This document shows, in pieces, positions 9,551 to 18,633 of a stretch of DNA of 64,000 nt. Made by a program: the position numbers and the translations under genes. The first letter of the stretch is position 1. Each line of letters opens with the position of its first letter. The notes under the pieces were generated by a model that saw only the letters and a list, made by a program, of their open reading frames with translations, did no database searches and had not been told where the DNA came from. The DNA is from an uncultured Psychroserpens sp. (lineage in GTDB: Bacteria; Bacteroidota; Bacteroidia; Flavobacteriales; Flavobacteriaceae): contig CANLEE010000001.1 of the NCBI GenBank assembly GCA_947489585.1, forward strand, positions 738,946 to 802,945. Reading direction: 5' to 3'.

Positions 9551-9910
9551 TCAAAAATGATAAAATGCATTTTCTAAATGCTCTAAAGTCATTCCTTTTT
9601 TATTTAACACGATTGCAATAATATCAAATCGGACTTCAACATCCATATTATTCGAATTCACAAATTCATCAACCGCTTTAATAATGCGTTGTATTTGCTT
9701 TGGTTTTAAAAATTGCTGAGGGTCACCAAAATTAGCATTTGTTCTAGTTTTCACTTCTACTACTGCCAAGACATTTTCTTTTTTTGCAATAATATCAACT
9801 TCTGCCTTTTGATACACATAATTACGAGTAACAATATCATAACCATGTTTTAATAGAAAATCAATAGCGATGTCTTCTCCTTTTTTTCCTAATTCGTTGT
9901 GGCTTGCCAT
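9551..9910 (-). CDS. YraN/UPF0102 family nuclease-like protein
   Basis: The 119-residue protein has the UPF0102 pattern: N-terminal GKKGEDIAIDFLLKHGYDIVTRNY, then AEVDIIAKKENVLAVVEVKTR with the Asp...Glu-x-Lys arrangement of the restriction-endonuclease-like fold. Full length for the family. Biochemical role is unproven. Its start immediately follows the stop of the HEAT-repeat gene, so the two are co-transcribed. Confidence 0.9.
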   Translation of the reverse strand: MASHNELGKKGEDIAIDFLLKHGYDIVTRNYVYQKAEVDIIAKKENVLAVVEVKTRTNANFGDPQQFLKPKQIQRIIKAVDEFVNSNNMDVEVRFDIIAIVLNKKGMTLEHLENAFYHF

Positions 9911-10672
9911 TTAATGTTTATAATGCTTATCAATATATGCAATTGCCTCATCTTGACTTAAAATGGCAAACTTTTTATAACGATTATGCACATCTACTAT
10001 TTCGTCTAAGGCTTTTTCTACCAAAGGTTTATTTTTCCAAGTATTAAGATGCGCAACAACCGTTTTTAAGCAGCCATTTTTGTATGCTATTTGACCTAGT
10101 ACGTGAATTAAAGTATCAGACACGCGTTTAGTGTCGTCAAATTCTAATTGTTTTAATAAGGGCAAAATATCTTGTGGATGTGTACGCCCACGAAGTTCGA
10201 TGCCATGACAAATCTCGCGTCGAATTTCTTTATCTGGATGTTTGAGATAGGTGTTACACCAAGCTAGAACAGGAACAGGATTTTTTTCTCCCATTTTTTT
10301 AATCGAGCCAATTACAGCATTTCTAATACGATGGTGTTTATCAAACAAACCTGCATCCATAAAATGCTGAACCTTATCAAAATGAAATTTCCCAATCTCA
10401 CCAGCAGCATTAATTACTGTTTGGCGAATTAACTCATCATCAGACTCCATTAAAGTTTGTAATACTGAAAAAATAGTTGCTTGCAATTGAGGCTGTGCAT
10501 AAAATATCTTACCTATCGCTAAGTATCCTGTCTTTCTTATATAGGTGTCTTCATCTGAAAAATAAGTGATAATCTTTCCTGTTTCGCCTTGAGATAAATC
10601 ATGAGCAATCTCATGATTGATTTGCTCAACTAGAAGATTACGTTCTGATTTTGAAAGGTCGTAGAATGCCAT
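9911..10672 (-). CDS. HEAT-repeat protein
   Basis: The 253-residue soluble protein is made of consecutive helical pairs of HEAT type (for example DDELIRQTVINAAGEIGKF and HHRIRNAVIGSIKKMG near residues 78-125). There is no signal peptide or catalytic motif. It is related in style to flavobacterial HEAT and DNA alkylation repair-type scaffolds, but the glycosylase residues are not recognisable. It sits between the LD-carboxypeptidase and yraN with 2 bp or no spacing, so it belongs to that operon. Confidence 0.7.
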   Translation of the reverse strand: MAFYDLSKSERNLLVEQINHEIAHDLSQGETGKIITYFSDEDTYIRKTGYLAIGKIFYAQPQLQATIFSVLQTLMESDDELIRQTVINAAGEIGKFHFDKVQHFMDAGLFDKHHRIRNAVIGSIKKMGEKNPVPVLAWCNTYLKHPDKEIRREICHGIELRGRTHPQDILPLLKQLEFDDTKRVSDTLIHVLGQIAYKNGCLKTVVAHLNTWKNKPLVEKALDEIVDVHNRYKKFAILSQDEAIAYIDKHYKH

Positions 10673-10674
10673 GA

Positions 10675-11688
10675 TTAATTTTCAAAAACAATAGTAGATT
10701 TACCCTTTTCAACTTTCAACTTAATTGATTTTCCTAAAACCATCGCTCGATTATCTTTTTCATGACCTGCTGGCATATGAAATGCAATTGGGAAATCGTA
10801 ATCTGCTAAAGCATCTAAAATTAATTGTTCAACAGAGGTCCCCCAAGGTGTTGTGTTTTTTCGCATTTTACTCATATCACCTACTAAAACACCACTACAG
10901 TTATCAAAATAACCAGCGCGCTTCATACTTTGCAACATACGGTCAATATGGTATTTGTATTCGCCAATCTCTTCTATAAATAAGATTTTTCCAGTGGTGT
11001 CTATACTGGTCTGCGAACCCAACATGGTATGCAACATGGTGAGATTTCCACCAACTAATTGACCTCTTGCTTCCCCTATTCTATTATATGTTGACCCTTC
11101 TAAAGTATAGTTTATTGGGTTTCCAAAAATGGTCGATTTAAAGGTATCTAACGACGCTTTAATATCATTTAAATCTTTAGTCAAACTCACGCACATCAAG
11201 GCATGAATAGATTGAAACCCTTCATTGTGAAACTGATTATGCAACGCTGTAATATCACTATAACCAATCAACCATTTAGGCTGTTTCTTATACTTGGTAT
11301 AATCTAATTTGTCTAGAATCCTAACGGTTCCATAACCGCCTCTTGCACACCAAATCGCACTTATTTTTGGGTCGTCTAACGCCCTTTGAAAATCTTCACA
11401 GCGCTCGTCGTCTGTTCCTGCAAAATGATCAGCTTTACTAAAGACGTGCTTTCCAACGATGGCATTCAAACCCCAACTTTTTAATAAGGCTACAGCTTGA
11501 GCAACTTCATCGTTTCTGTTTTTCAATATTCCTGAAGGCGCAACAATAGCAACAGTGTCTCCAGCTTTTAGGTATGGTGGTTGTATCAAAGCAGTTTGGT
11601 TTTGTTGAACAGATGTATTTTGAGCACTACTATTTCCGAAGGAAAAAAGCATACAACTCAAAAGCAAAAAATAACGAATTTTCGACAT
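10675..11688 (-). CDS. S66 LD-carboxypeptidase (exported)
   Basis: The peptidase removes terminal D-residues from murein tetrapeptides. The preferred start (MSKIRYF) gives a normal signal peptide ending near SSAQ; an in-frame ATG five codons upstream at 11703 gives a poorer one. S66 hallmarks are present: ARGGYGTVRILD, the serine motif GYSDITALH, FIEEIGEYKYHIDRML with the glutamate, and HMPAGHEKDN with the histidine. An exported form differs from cytoplasmic E. coli LdcA and suggests periplasmic or membrane-associated action. First gene of the operon with the HEAT and YraN genes. Confidence 0.88.
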   Translation of the reverse strand: MSKIRYFLLLSCMLFSFGNSSAQNTSVQQNQTALIQPPYLKAGDTVAIVAPSGILKNRNDEVAQAVALLKSWGLNAIVGKHVFSKADHFAGTDDERCEDFQRALDDPKISAIWCARGGYGTVRILDKLDYTKYKKQPKWLIGYSDITALHNQFHNEGFQSIHALMCVSLTKDLNDIKASLDTFKSTIFGNPINYTLEGSTYNRIGEARGQLVGGNLTMLHTMLGSQTSIDTTGKILFIEEIGEYKYHIDRMLQSMKRAGYFDNCSGVLVGDMSKMRKNTTPWGTSVEQLILDALADYDFPIAFHMPAGHEKDNRAMVLGKSIKLKVEKGKSTIVFEN

Positions 11689-11787
11689 AGTGTAAATGTA
11701 CATTTTTTTTTACACGTTTAAATTTAATAATTCTCAAAGCATAAATTAATTATAAAATTAAGAACGTGCATAACCACTGCGTTCTCG

Positions 11788-11839
11788 AATTACATATTTT
11801 ATATATTGCCTAATAAAACTATATATAAAATATGTAATT
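11788..11839. repeat. Perfect 19-bp inverted repeat between divergent genes
   Basis: Two arms (AATTACATATTTTATATAT at 11788-11806 and its exact reverse complement at 11821-11839) flank a 14-base spacer. The element lies just upstream of the metG -33 region. It lacks a GC core and a T-run, so it does not look like a terminator; an operator or cruciform-forming site is possible. Confidence 0.8.
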
Positions 11840-11844
11840 GCTCA

Positions 11845-11876
11845 TTTCAAAATCGCTAGCAAAATGCGTACTTTTG
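11845..11876 (+). promoter_or_regulatory. Promoter of metG
   Basis: TACTTTTG at 11869-11876 matches the Bacteroidota -7 consensus TAnnTTTG exactly. TTTC at 11845-11848 may serve as the -33 element with a 20-base spacer. The start codon of metG follows 23 bases downstream. Confidence 0.65.
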
Positions 11877-11899
11877 TCCCCTGTTAAAACGAATACAAA

Positions 11900-13957
11900 A
11901 TGTCTAAACGATATACGATTACTGCAGCTTTACCATACACTAACGGTCCTATTCATATTGGGCATTTAGCTGGTGTGTATGTGCCTGCAGATATTTACGC
12001 ACGTTACAAACGTTTAACTGGAAACGATGTGGCTTTCATTTGTGGAAGTGATGAACACGGTGTACCTATTACAATTAAAGCTAAAAAGGAAGGTGTAACT
12101 CCTCAAGATATCGTTGATAAGTATCATGCTATTATTAAAAAATCGTTTGAAGACTTCGGAATTACATTTGACAATTACTCACGTACTTCTGCCAAAATTC
12201 ATCATGATACTGCATCTGAGTTTTTTAAAACATTGTATGATAAACATGAATTCGTAGAAGAAGTTACTGAACAATTATATGACGAGGAAGCAAACCAGTT
12301 TTTAGCTGACCGCTTTGTGACTGGTACTTGCCCAAAATGTAGTAACGAAGAAGCCTATGGAGATCAATGTGAAAACTGTGGCTCAAGTTTAAATGCGACT
12401 GATCTTATCAATCCAAAATCGGCAATCACAGGAAATGTGCCAACTTTAAAAGAAACCAAACACTGGTTTTTACCTTTAAATAAACATGAAAACTTTTTAA
12501 GAGAATGGATTTTAAAAGGGCATAAAAAAGATTGGAAACCTAATGTTTATGGACAAGTAAAATCATGGATTGATGATGGTTTACGACCTAGAGCCGTAAC
12601 ACGTGATTTGGATTGGGGAATTCCAGTTCCTGTTCCTGGTGGTGAAGGAAAAGTGCTTTATGTTTGGTTTGATGCACCAATAGGTTATATCTCAGCAACC
12701 AAAGAATGGGCTGCAAGTGAAGGTAAAGATTGGGAACCTTACTGGAAAGATGAAAATACTAAACTTGTTCACTTTATTGGTAAAGATAATATTGTGTTTC
12801 ACTGTATCATTTTTCCAGCAATGTTAAAAGCTGAAGGCTCATATATTTTACCAGATAATGTGCCTGCCAATGAGTTTTTAAATTTAGAAGGCAATAAACT
12901 ATCCACCTCAAAAAACTGGGCGGTTTGGTTGCCTGATTATTTAGAAGATTTTCCTAATCAGCAAGATGTGTTGCGTTACGCATTAACTGCAAATGCACCA
13001 GAAAGTAAGGATAACGATTTTACTTGGAAAGATTTTCAAGCAAGAAATAATAATGAGTTGGTCGCTATCTTCGGAAATTTTATAAATCGAGTTGTTGTAC
13101 TTACCAATAAATATTACGACGGAATCGTCCCTGAAGCTTCTGAATTTTCAGAAGTAGATAATGAAACTTTAGCTGCAGTAAAAGCGTATCCATCAGTTAT
13201 TGAAAGTTCAATTGAACGTTACCGTTTTAGAGAAGCTAGTCAGGAATTAATGAATTTAGCGCGTTTAGGTAATAAATATTTGGCTGACGAAGAACCGTGG
13301 AAGTTGATAAAAACTGATGAAGCTCGCACCAAAACAATCATGTTTGTTGCACTACAAATTGCTAGCGCTTTAGCAACTTTGAGTGAACCGTTTTTACCGT
13401 TTACATCAAACAAATTAAAATCTATTCTAAATGTCACATCGAGCGCAGTCGAGATGTCTTGGAGCGATATTTTAACCAAAGACATCCTAATTCCTTCAGG
13501 GCATCAAATTGGAAAAGGTGAATTGTTATTCTCAAAAATTGAAGATAAAACCATTCAGGAACAATTGGATAAATTAGAAGCTAGCAAGAAAGCTAATGAA
13601 GTAGCCAATAAAGAAGTTGAGCCACAAAAAGACATCATCACTTTTGATGACTTTACAAAACTTGATATGAGAGTTGGCACAATTCTCGAAGCTGAAAAAA
13701 TGCCTAAAACCAAAAAATTACTCATCTTAAAAGTAGATACAGGTATTGATACAAGAACTATTGTTTCTGGTATTGCCGAGAGTTTTACGCCAGAAGAAGT
13801 TATCGGGAAACAAGTTACTGTTTTAGTTAATCTAGCTCCTAGAGCATTACGAGGTGTTGAAAGTGAAGGCATGATTTTAATGACTGAAACTTCTGAAGGG
13901 AAATTGGTATTTGTAAATCCTGATACGACGGTTAATAGTGGGTTATCGATAAGTTAG
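11900..13957 (+). CDS. metG: Methionine--tRNA ligase
   Basis: This 685-residue class I synthetase charges tRNA-Met. HIGH is at residues 19-22, the zinc knuckle cysteines are C144, C147, C157 and C160, and the KMSKS loop appears as KLSTSK at 333-338. An anticodon-binding helical domain follows, then a linker, then a C-terminal Trbp111/EMAP-type tRNA-binding domain starting near [14 protein letters not shown]. The linker is partly encoded by a REP-like palindrome (13436-13457). Confidence 0.97.
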   Translation: MSKRYTITAALPYTNGPIHIGHLAGVYVPADIYARYKRLTGNDVAFICGSDEHGVPITIKAKKEGVTPQDIVDKYHAIIKKSFEDFGITFDNYSRTSAKIHHDTASEFFKTLYDKHEFVEEVTEQLYDEEANQFLADRFVTGTCPKCSNEEAYGDQCENCGSSLNATDLINPKSAITGNVPTLKETKHWFLPLNKHENFLREWILKGHKKDWKPNVYGQVKSWIDDGLRPRAVTRDLDWGIPVPVPGGEGKVLYVWFDAPIGYISATKEWAASEGKDWEPYWKDENTKLVHFIGKDNIVFHCIIFPAMLKAEGSYILPDNVPANEFLNLEGNKLSTSKNWAVWLPDYLEDFPNQQDVLRYALTANAPESKDNDFTWKDFQARNNNELVAIFGNFINRVVVLTNKYYDGIVPEASEFSEVDNETLAAVKAYPSVIESSIERYRFREASQELMNLARLGNKYLADEEPWKLIKTDEARTKTIMFVALQIASALATLSEPFLPFTSNKLKSILNVTSSAVEMSWSDILTKDILIPSGHQIGKGELLFSKIEDKTIQEQLDKLEASKKANEVANKEVEPQKDIITFDDFTKLDMRVGTILEAEKMPKTKKLLILKVDTGIDTRTIVSGIAESFTPEEVIGKQVTVLVNLAPRALRGVESEGMILMTETSEGKLVFVNPDTTVNSGLSIS
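13436..13457. repeat. REP-like imperfect palindrome inside metG
   Basis: The segment ACATC-GAGCGCAGTC-GAGATGT has a TCGA-GCGCAG-TCGA core, the form of small extragenic palindromes common in Bacteroidota and other bacteria. It is far richer in GC than the surrounding gene and is read in frame as part of the linker before the tRNA-binding domain. Confidence 0.6.
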
Positions 13958-13961
13958 ACTA

Positions 13962-14306
13962 TTATTTCACAACCATTTTTTTAATCTCTTGCTTATTATT
14001 TTTGTCTATAACTTTTAAAAGATAAATACCATTTTTTAAATCTGAGACATTCATTCTAATAATACTTTTATCAAATTGGTAAAGGGCAACACGCTTGCCT
14101 AATACATCAATAATTTCTATACTTTTTATCTTGTGAGTCCCTACTACAAATAATTCGTCATCAACAGGGTTTGGATGGAATTTAAATACAGGTGTTTCTA
14201 TCGTTTCAATCCCTTGCTTTTCTATAGGCAATTTCGTGTTTTTTTCTTGAGCAAATGATACATTACAAACAATTAAAATCAAAAAAATAATGCATGCATG
14301 TCTCAT
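13962..14306 (-). CDS. Very short T9SS type A sorting-domain protein
   Basis: The 114-residue protein has a signal peptide (MRHACIIFLILIVCNVSFAQ), about 20 spacer residues, and then a T9SS type A sorting domain filling the rest (FHPNPVDDELFV ... LKNGIYLLKVIDKNN ... IKKMVVK). There is almost no cargo between signal and sorting domain. It may be a genuine small surface protein or what remains of a longer one; the frame shows no break. It converges with metG. Confidence 0.8.
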   Translation of the reverse strand: MRHACIIFLILIVCNVSFAQEKNTKLPIEKQGIETIETPVFKFHPNPVDDELFVVGTHKIKSIEIIDVLGKRVALYQFDKSIIRMNVSDLKNGIYLLKVIDKNNKQEIKKMVVK

Positions 14307-14559
14307 AATCCTTAGCTTAGTAATTAACGCGATAGGATTATCATTAACGATTTAAAAAGCAATTAATTATAAATTCTAATAAAATCATTTAGAATATTAA
14401 CTGTGAAAAATGGTAAATATGTGTAGAAGAATTATCAAATCAAAACTATAGAAGCTTGTTTTTTAAGGGATTAATAAAAAGTAAATAACTATGATATTTC
14501 AACATATGGATGGAAAGATAAAATTTGTATATTAACTGCATAATCAACTTTTTTACAAT

Positions 14560-15390
14560 ATGAAAAAAACTACTTCTTTAAAATTATCTAAACAACTTGC
14601 AAAATATGGTGCATTAACTGTCGCTATTGCCGGAGTTGCTGATGCCAATGGACAAATTACATATACTGATATAACCCCAGATTTTTCTGGAGGTGTCGGT
14701 GGAGAATATTTTTTAGACATTGATAATAACGGAACTGATGACTTTAGAATCTTCCATAATAATGCATCTTCAGCTAGCTCTGCAGCGATTTTAATTTCGC
14801 CTTTAACAGCGAGTAATGATGTACTTGGATCAAGTGGTGCAACCTATGCATATCCTTTTGTCTTAAACTCTGGAGATGTTATTTCTAGTGGAGGATCTGC
14901 TTGGAATAATAATGGGTTTTCTGCTGGTTTTCAATCTTTAAATTATGGCAATAGCTGTAGTATTGGTAATTGGTGTGGTGTTACAGACGGCTTTATAGGT
15001 CTGCGTTTTAATATTAGTGGTAGCACACATTATGGTTGGGCACGATTAGATGTTCCAACTGATAATTCTATGGCGTGGACAATAAAAGATATGGCGTATA
15101 ATGAAGTTGCTGGGCAAAGTATTATGGCTGGACAAGAAACATTAAGTTTAGATACGAGTACTTTAAACAATATAAGAATCGTTGCTTTAAACAAGAGTAT
15201 TGGACTTTATAATATCGTAGATGCAACAGCGTATACATTATATAGCATGACAGGTAAAAAAGTATTAGAAGGTACTACATCTAATTCTTCTTATGTTATT
15301 GAAGCTAATGCATTAGCTTCTGGTGTTTACATCGTTGAGTTAATAGACGTGAATTCTAAAGCTGTTTTAAGAAAGAAAATCGTTTTATAA
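14560..15390 (+). CDS. T9SS type A sorting-domain secreted protein
   Basis: The 276-residue protein has an unusual N terminus (LSKQLAKYGALTVAIAGVAD, then ANGQI), a form I recall from other flavobacterial exported proteins. A beta-rich middle contains YFLDIDNNGTDDFRI (about 48-62) and HYGWARLDV, and a type A sorting domain ends in IVELIDVNSKAVLRKKIVL. It should be exported by Sec and then T9SS to the cell surface. Cargo function is unknown. A hairpin terminator follows the stop. Confidence 0.82.
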   Translation: MKKTTSLKLSKQLAKYGALTVAIAGVADANGQITYTDITPDFSGGVGGEYFLDIDNNGTDDFRIFHNNASSASSAAILISPLTASNDVLGSSGATYAYPFVLNSGDVISSGGSAWNNNGFSAGFQSLNYGNSCSIGNWCGVTDGFIGLRFNISGSTHYGWARLDVPTDNSMAWTIKDMAYNEVAGQSIMAGQETLSLDTSTLNNIRIVALNKSIGLYNIVDATAYTLYSMTGKKVLEGTTSNSSYVIEANALASGVYIVELIDVNSKAVLRKKIVL

Positions 15391-15409
15391 ATTAAACTTT
15401 AATACATAG

Positions 15410-15439
15410 AAAAGGGTGCTGTTTTCATAGCACCCTTTT
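15410..15439. terminator. Bidirectional intrinsic terminator
   Basis: An 11-bp perfect stem (AAAAGGGTGCT / AGCACCCTTTT) with an 8-base loop and T-runs on both strands lies between convergent genes ending at 15390 and 15443. Confidence 0.9.
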
Positions 15440-15442
15440 TAT

Positions 15443-17971
15443 TTATACTTTGTTTCTGTAAAGTGTTTTATCAACACAACTTTCCATAGCCTCTATATTC
15501 ATGTCTTGTCCAATAAAAGAAGAGACCTTTTCTAATACATCATTAGTATTATTTAATACCTCTTTATAATTAACATAAATCAATTCAACACTAGGTTCTT
15601 GGTTTTTCCAAGTTTCAACTTGGTTGAGATGTTTTTTATAAGCATCAAATAATCGTGTTGGAAGATTTTCAGGATCTTTACCTATCATTTTTTGTTGCGA
15701 CTTAACGACTTCATTTAAATCTCTATTCATAAAGATTACTTTATATCGATATTTTGGGTCTAAAAATTTTAGTAAAGGCGCCACAATTTTAACGGATTTA
15801 TTTTGCGCTTCGTTTAGCCATGAATTATCCTTATGTAGTGACATTACAGGATCGTACTCAAAATAACCTTTCGGATTAGAAATATCTGCCTTTCGATTAG
15901 AATCTGTCAATACATCAAGACCTCCTTTGTTTAGCATTTGCATCATTAGAGATGTTCCTGATCTCGGTAAACCAGAAACAATTACTATTTGATTTTCTTT
16001 ATGTCTAAAAGTGCTTTTGTCATTTAATTTAGTTTGAACAACTTCTTTATCTTGTATATTTTCTAAAGCTTTTTCTGCACGTTTATGAGTCTTAGGCTTT
16101 AATTTTGCAGCAGTTTCATAAGCCTTTTTTGCATGTTCTATATCCCCTAATTTTTCTAAGGCTTCTCCTAATGTATAATGAGCTTCAGGAAAATATTTAA
16201 CGAGTTCTATAGCTGTTAAAGCATGTTCTGCTGCATCTTCAAAATTCTCAAGTCGAATTAGTGTAAAAGCTAGAGCTTGATGAAATTTAGCATTATCTAC
16301 CTCTAAATCCAAACTTTGCTCAAAGGCATTTCTAGCACTAATATAGTCATTAAGTCTAAGATGAATCTTTCCAATTTGAAACCATACTTGCGCATTAGGC
16401 TTATTGTTTTTTGCTTCAATAAGTAATTTTAAGGCTTCATCTACTCTGCCTTTATGCATTAAAATTTTTGCTTCAGAGAAATAGGTGTTTATTTTAAATT
16501 TTTTATCTCGTATTCTTAACTCGTTTAAATAGTGTTCTGCTTTTTCAAATTCATTTTCAGAAAAACTAATAGCTAATAAATCCATATAATAAGGAATAAT
16601 ATCAATCGGTTCTTTTTCTTCAATTAATTCTAATAAAATAGATTTTGATTTATCATAGCGTTTTTGACCTAGATAGACACGTGCTAAATTATGTTTTAGA
16701 TCACATTTCACTTTATGTATTGAGTTTTCAATTTTTTCGTCAGGACGATCAATATAACCTAGTTCTATGAGTTGCTCCATGGTTTCTTGATCATTAAGAA
16801 TGTCTTTATCAAGCGAGTTTTGCTGTAGACCAAAATCTCCCTCAACAGCTTCCCAACTTTCTATAAACTTTGGAGGTTTAGACACTTTAAAAATATCTAG
16901 AGCTACTTTACCATCCATATCTTTACCTACTGGTAAATCGAACATATGTAAAATTGTTGGGGCCACATCTATAAGTCCTAAACCAAATATTTTTTCATTG
17001 TTCTTAATATTAGGCCCAGCAGCAACAAACATACCAAACTGTCTATGTTCTAATGAAGGTGCAGCTTGGTATTTGGGCATTTCTAAAATACGTTTATGGT
17101 CAGACTCAAAACCATGATCAGACATAATAATTATAGTGGTATCATCATCAACCAATGCCATAGTTCGCTCTAACATCATATCTTGAAAGCGATAGGCATT
17201 AACAACACAATCTTTATATATTTCATATAAATGCTCTGGAATCCCTTTTAGCCTAGGTGGATGATACTTCATAAACGCATGACAAAAATGATCTATATAA
17301 TCATAATATACAGCCATAAAATCCCAGTCAGTATTCCGCATTGTATAAGTGGCAGCAGAATGCACTGAAACATTTTCGGCCATTACCTTTGCAAAAGCTC
17401 TTAGTCCTTTATCATTTTCTTGGTCAATTTCTTTCGCCTTAGGAATAAAAGGTAATATGTGAGCTTCCGTAATTTCATAAGGCATCATCCTTAAATCGCT
17501 CATTTCTTTAGTTAAAGATTCTGGATGTATTGTACCTGCAACAATTGGATTTTTTGCTTTAGGATCCATACTTACTTTTTGAAAACGATCTGTAACAACA
17601 ACACCATTTATAGGTTCTGCAGGAAAACTTGGCCACCAACCAATAATATTACTTTTCAATCCTTGATTATGAAAAATATTCCATAGTGCTTTAGATTTTC
17701 TCGAATTCACAGTTACAGGATGAACACCTTTCATGTCAGGCAATAATTCAAGAAATCCTAAAACGCCATGCTTATCTGGGGTTTTTCCTGTGGCAACTGT
17801 AGACCATAACATTGGAGAATATGGCGGATTCATAGTGCTCATATTTCCATAAACACCTCTGTCTATTAATTTTTTTAAGGCTGGCATTTGGCCTTTATGT
17901 AATAAAGGGCCTATGATTTTCCAATCGGCAGCATCCCAACCGATTAAAAGTACTTTACTCTTTTTTTTCAT
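15443..17971 (-). CDS. Phosphodiesterase/phosphatase - TPR - sulfotransferase fusion protein
   Basis: The 842-residue protein has three modules. Residues about 1-370 are an alkaline-phosphatase-superfamily (type I phosphodiesterase/nucleotide pyrophosphatase) domain with LLIGWDAADW metal Asp, PPYSPMLWSTVATG nucleophile loop, YDYIDHFCH and SDHGFESDH. Residues about 410-640 are tetratricopeptide repeats. Residues about 655-842 are a sulfotransferase-type domain with the PAPS P-loop VSGLPRSGTSLMMQMLN. No signal peptide is seen, so it is probably cytoplasmic. The combination suggests transfer or removal of phosphate/sulfate groups on a shared substrate, which is inference. Its start overlaps the short gene at 17955-18101. 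Confidence 0.85.
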   Translation of the reverse strand: MKKKSKVLLIGWDAADWKIIGPLLHKGQMPALKKLIDRGVYGNMSTMNPPYSPMLWSTVATGKTPDKHGVLGFLELLPDMKGVHPVTVNSRKSKALWNIFHNQGLKSNIIGWWPSFPAEPINGVVVTDRFQKVSMDPKAKNPIVAGTIHPESLTKEMSDLRMMPYEITEAHILPFIPKAKEIDQENDKGLRAFAKVMAENVSVHSAATYTMRNTDWDFMAVYYDYIDHFCHAFMKYHPPRLKGIPEHLYEIYKDCVVNAYRFQDMMLERTMALVDDDTTIIIMSDHGFESDHKRILEMPKYQAAPSLEHRQFGMFVAAGPNIKNNEKIFGLGLIDVAPTILHMFDLPVGKDMDGKVALDIFKVSKPPKFIESWEAVEGDFGLQQNSLDKDILNDQETMEQLIELGYIDRPDEKIENSIHKVKCDLKHNLARVYLGQKRYDKSKSILLELIEEKEPIDIIPYYMDLLAISFSENEFEKAEHYLNELRIRDKKFKINTYFSEAKILMHKGRVDEALKLLIEAKNNKPNAQVWFQIGKIHLRLNDYISARNAFEQSLDLEVDNAKFHQALAFTLIRLENFEDAAEHALTAIELVKYFPEAHYTLGEALEKLGDIEHAKKAYETAAKLKPKTHKRAEKALENIQDKEVVQTKLNDKSTFRHKENQIVIVSGLPRSGTSLMMQMLNKGGLDVLTDSNRKADISNPKGYFEYDPVMSLHKDNSWLNEAQNKSVKIVAPLLKFLDPKYRYKVIFMNRDLNEVVKSQQKMIGKDPENLPTRLFDAYKKHLNQVETWKNQEPSVELIYVNYKEVLNNTNDVLEKVSSFIGQDMNIEAMESCVDKTLYRNKV

Positions 17972-18101
17972 TCTTAGACTTTTGTTGGGCTTTCTTTTTA
18001 ACCTCTCGCCAAGCTCGCAAACCTACATCACCTAAAGCCAAAAGACCGAGTGATCCTTTTTCAGTAATCTCTGTAGAATGTTTTCTTAATTCTTTACTCA
18101 T
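17955..18101 (-). CDS. 48-residue basic small protein, overlaps the phosphatase-sulfotransferase gene
   Basis: An ATG at 18101 opens a 48-codon frame ending TAA at 17955, overlapping the next gene's start by 17 bp. The product starts MSKELRKHSTEITEKGSLGL, continues with a short hydrophobic GLLALGDVGLRAW segment, and ends in a Lys-rich tail. The composition is coherent and the overlap implies translational coupling. I do not recognise a family. It probably assists or accompanies the fusion protein encoded downstream. Confidence 0.7.
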   Translation of the reverse strand: MSKELRKHSTEITEKGSLGLLALGDVGLRAWREVKKKAQQKSKNEKKE

Positions 18102-18173
18102 ATAATTAATATTGAAAACCATAAAAATAGAATAATTCTTAGATGTATTTATATTTTTAAATTTTAAACACCA

Positions 18174-18626
18174 TTAAAAATGTAATTTCATGCCTTCATG
18201 TGATTGAACGAACCCCAAATCTCGGTAGAACTTAATAGCTTTAGGTCTTTTCTTATCGGTAGTAAGCTGAAGTAAGTGCGCTTTACGTGCTTTGCATCTT
18301 TTGATAGCCCATTGAAGCATTAACTTACCAATGCCAGAACTTCTCTGACCTTTTTTAATGCGAACGGCTTCAATTTGAGCTCTCACACCACCTTGGTAGG
18401 TTAAATATTGTATAAAAGTTAATTGTAACGTTCCTATAATTTCAGAATTGTCATTCTCGACAACAATTAGCTCTTGGTTAACATCATTATTTATATTTTT
18501 GAAAGCTTTTAAATAGTTCTTTGGAAGTGGCGATTGAAAATTCTCCCTAGTCTTTCCGAGTTCATCATCAGCTAACATTTCTATAATCGAAGAGAGATCA
18601 TTCTCTATTGCTTTTCTAAATATCAT
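18174..18626 (-). CDS. GNAT family N-acetyltransferase
   Basis: A 150-residue acetyltransferase from the ATG at 18626 (MIFRKAIENDL). A longer frame reaches 18704, but its first 26 residues would overlap the ppc coding end and look non-coding. The acetyl-CoA-binding motif A is VRIKKGQRSSGIGKLMLQWA, and the C terminus has the usual FYRDLGFVQSHEGMKLHF. Substrate unknown. It begins 7 bases after ppc and probably shares its transcript. Confidence 0.85.
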   Translation of the reverse strand: MIFRKAIENDLSSIIEMLADDELGKTRENFQSPLPKNYLKAFKNINNDVNQELIVVENDNSEIIGTLQLTFIQYLTYQGGVRAQIEAVRIKKGQRSSGIGKLMLQWAIKRCKARKAHLLQLTTDKKRPKAIKFYRDLGFVQSHEGMKLHF

Positions 18627-18633
18627 TTTTATA

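Noticed and set aside
16800..17117. Plus-strand open frame inside the phosphatase-sulfotransferase gene
   Set aside because: It overlaps the strongly supported phosphatase module and its translation shows no conserved features.
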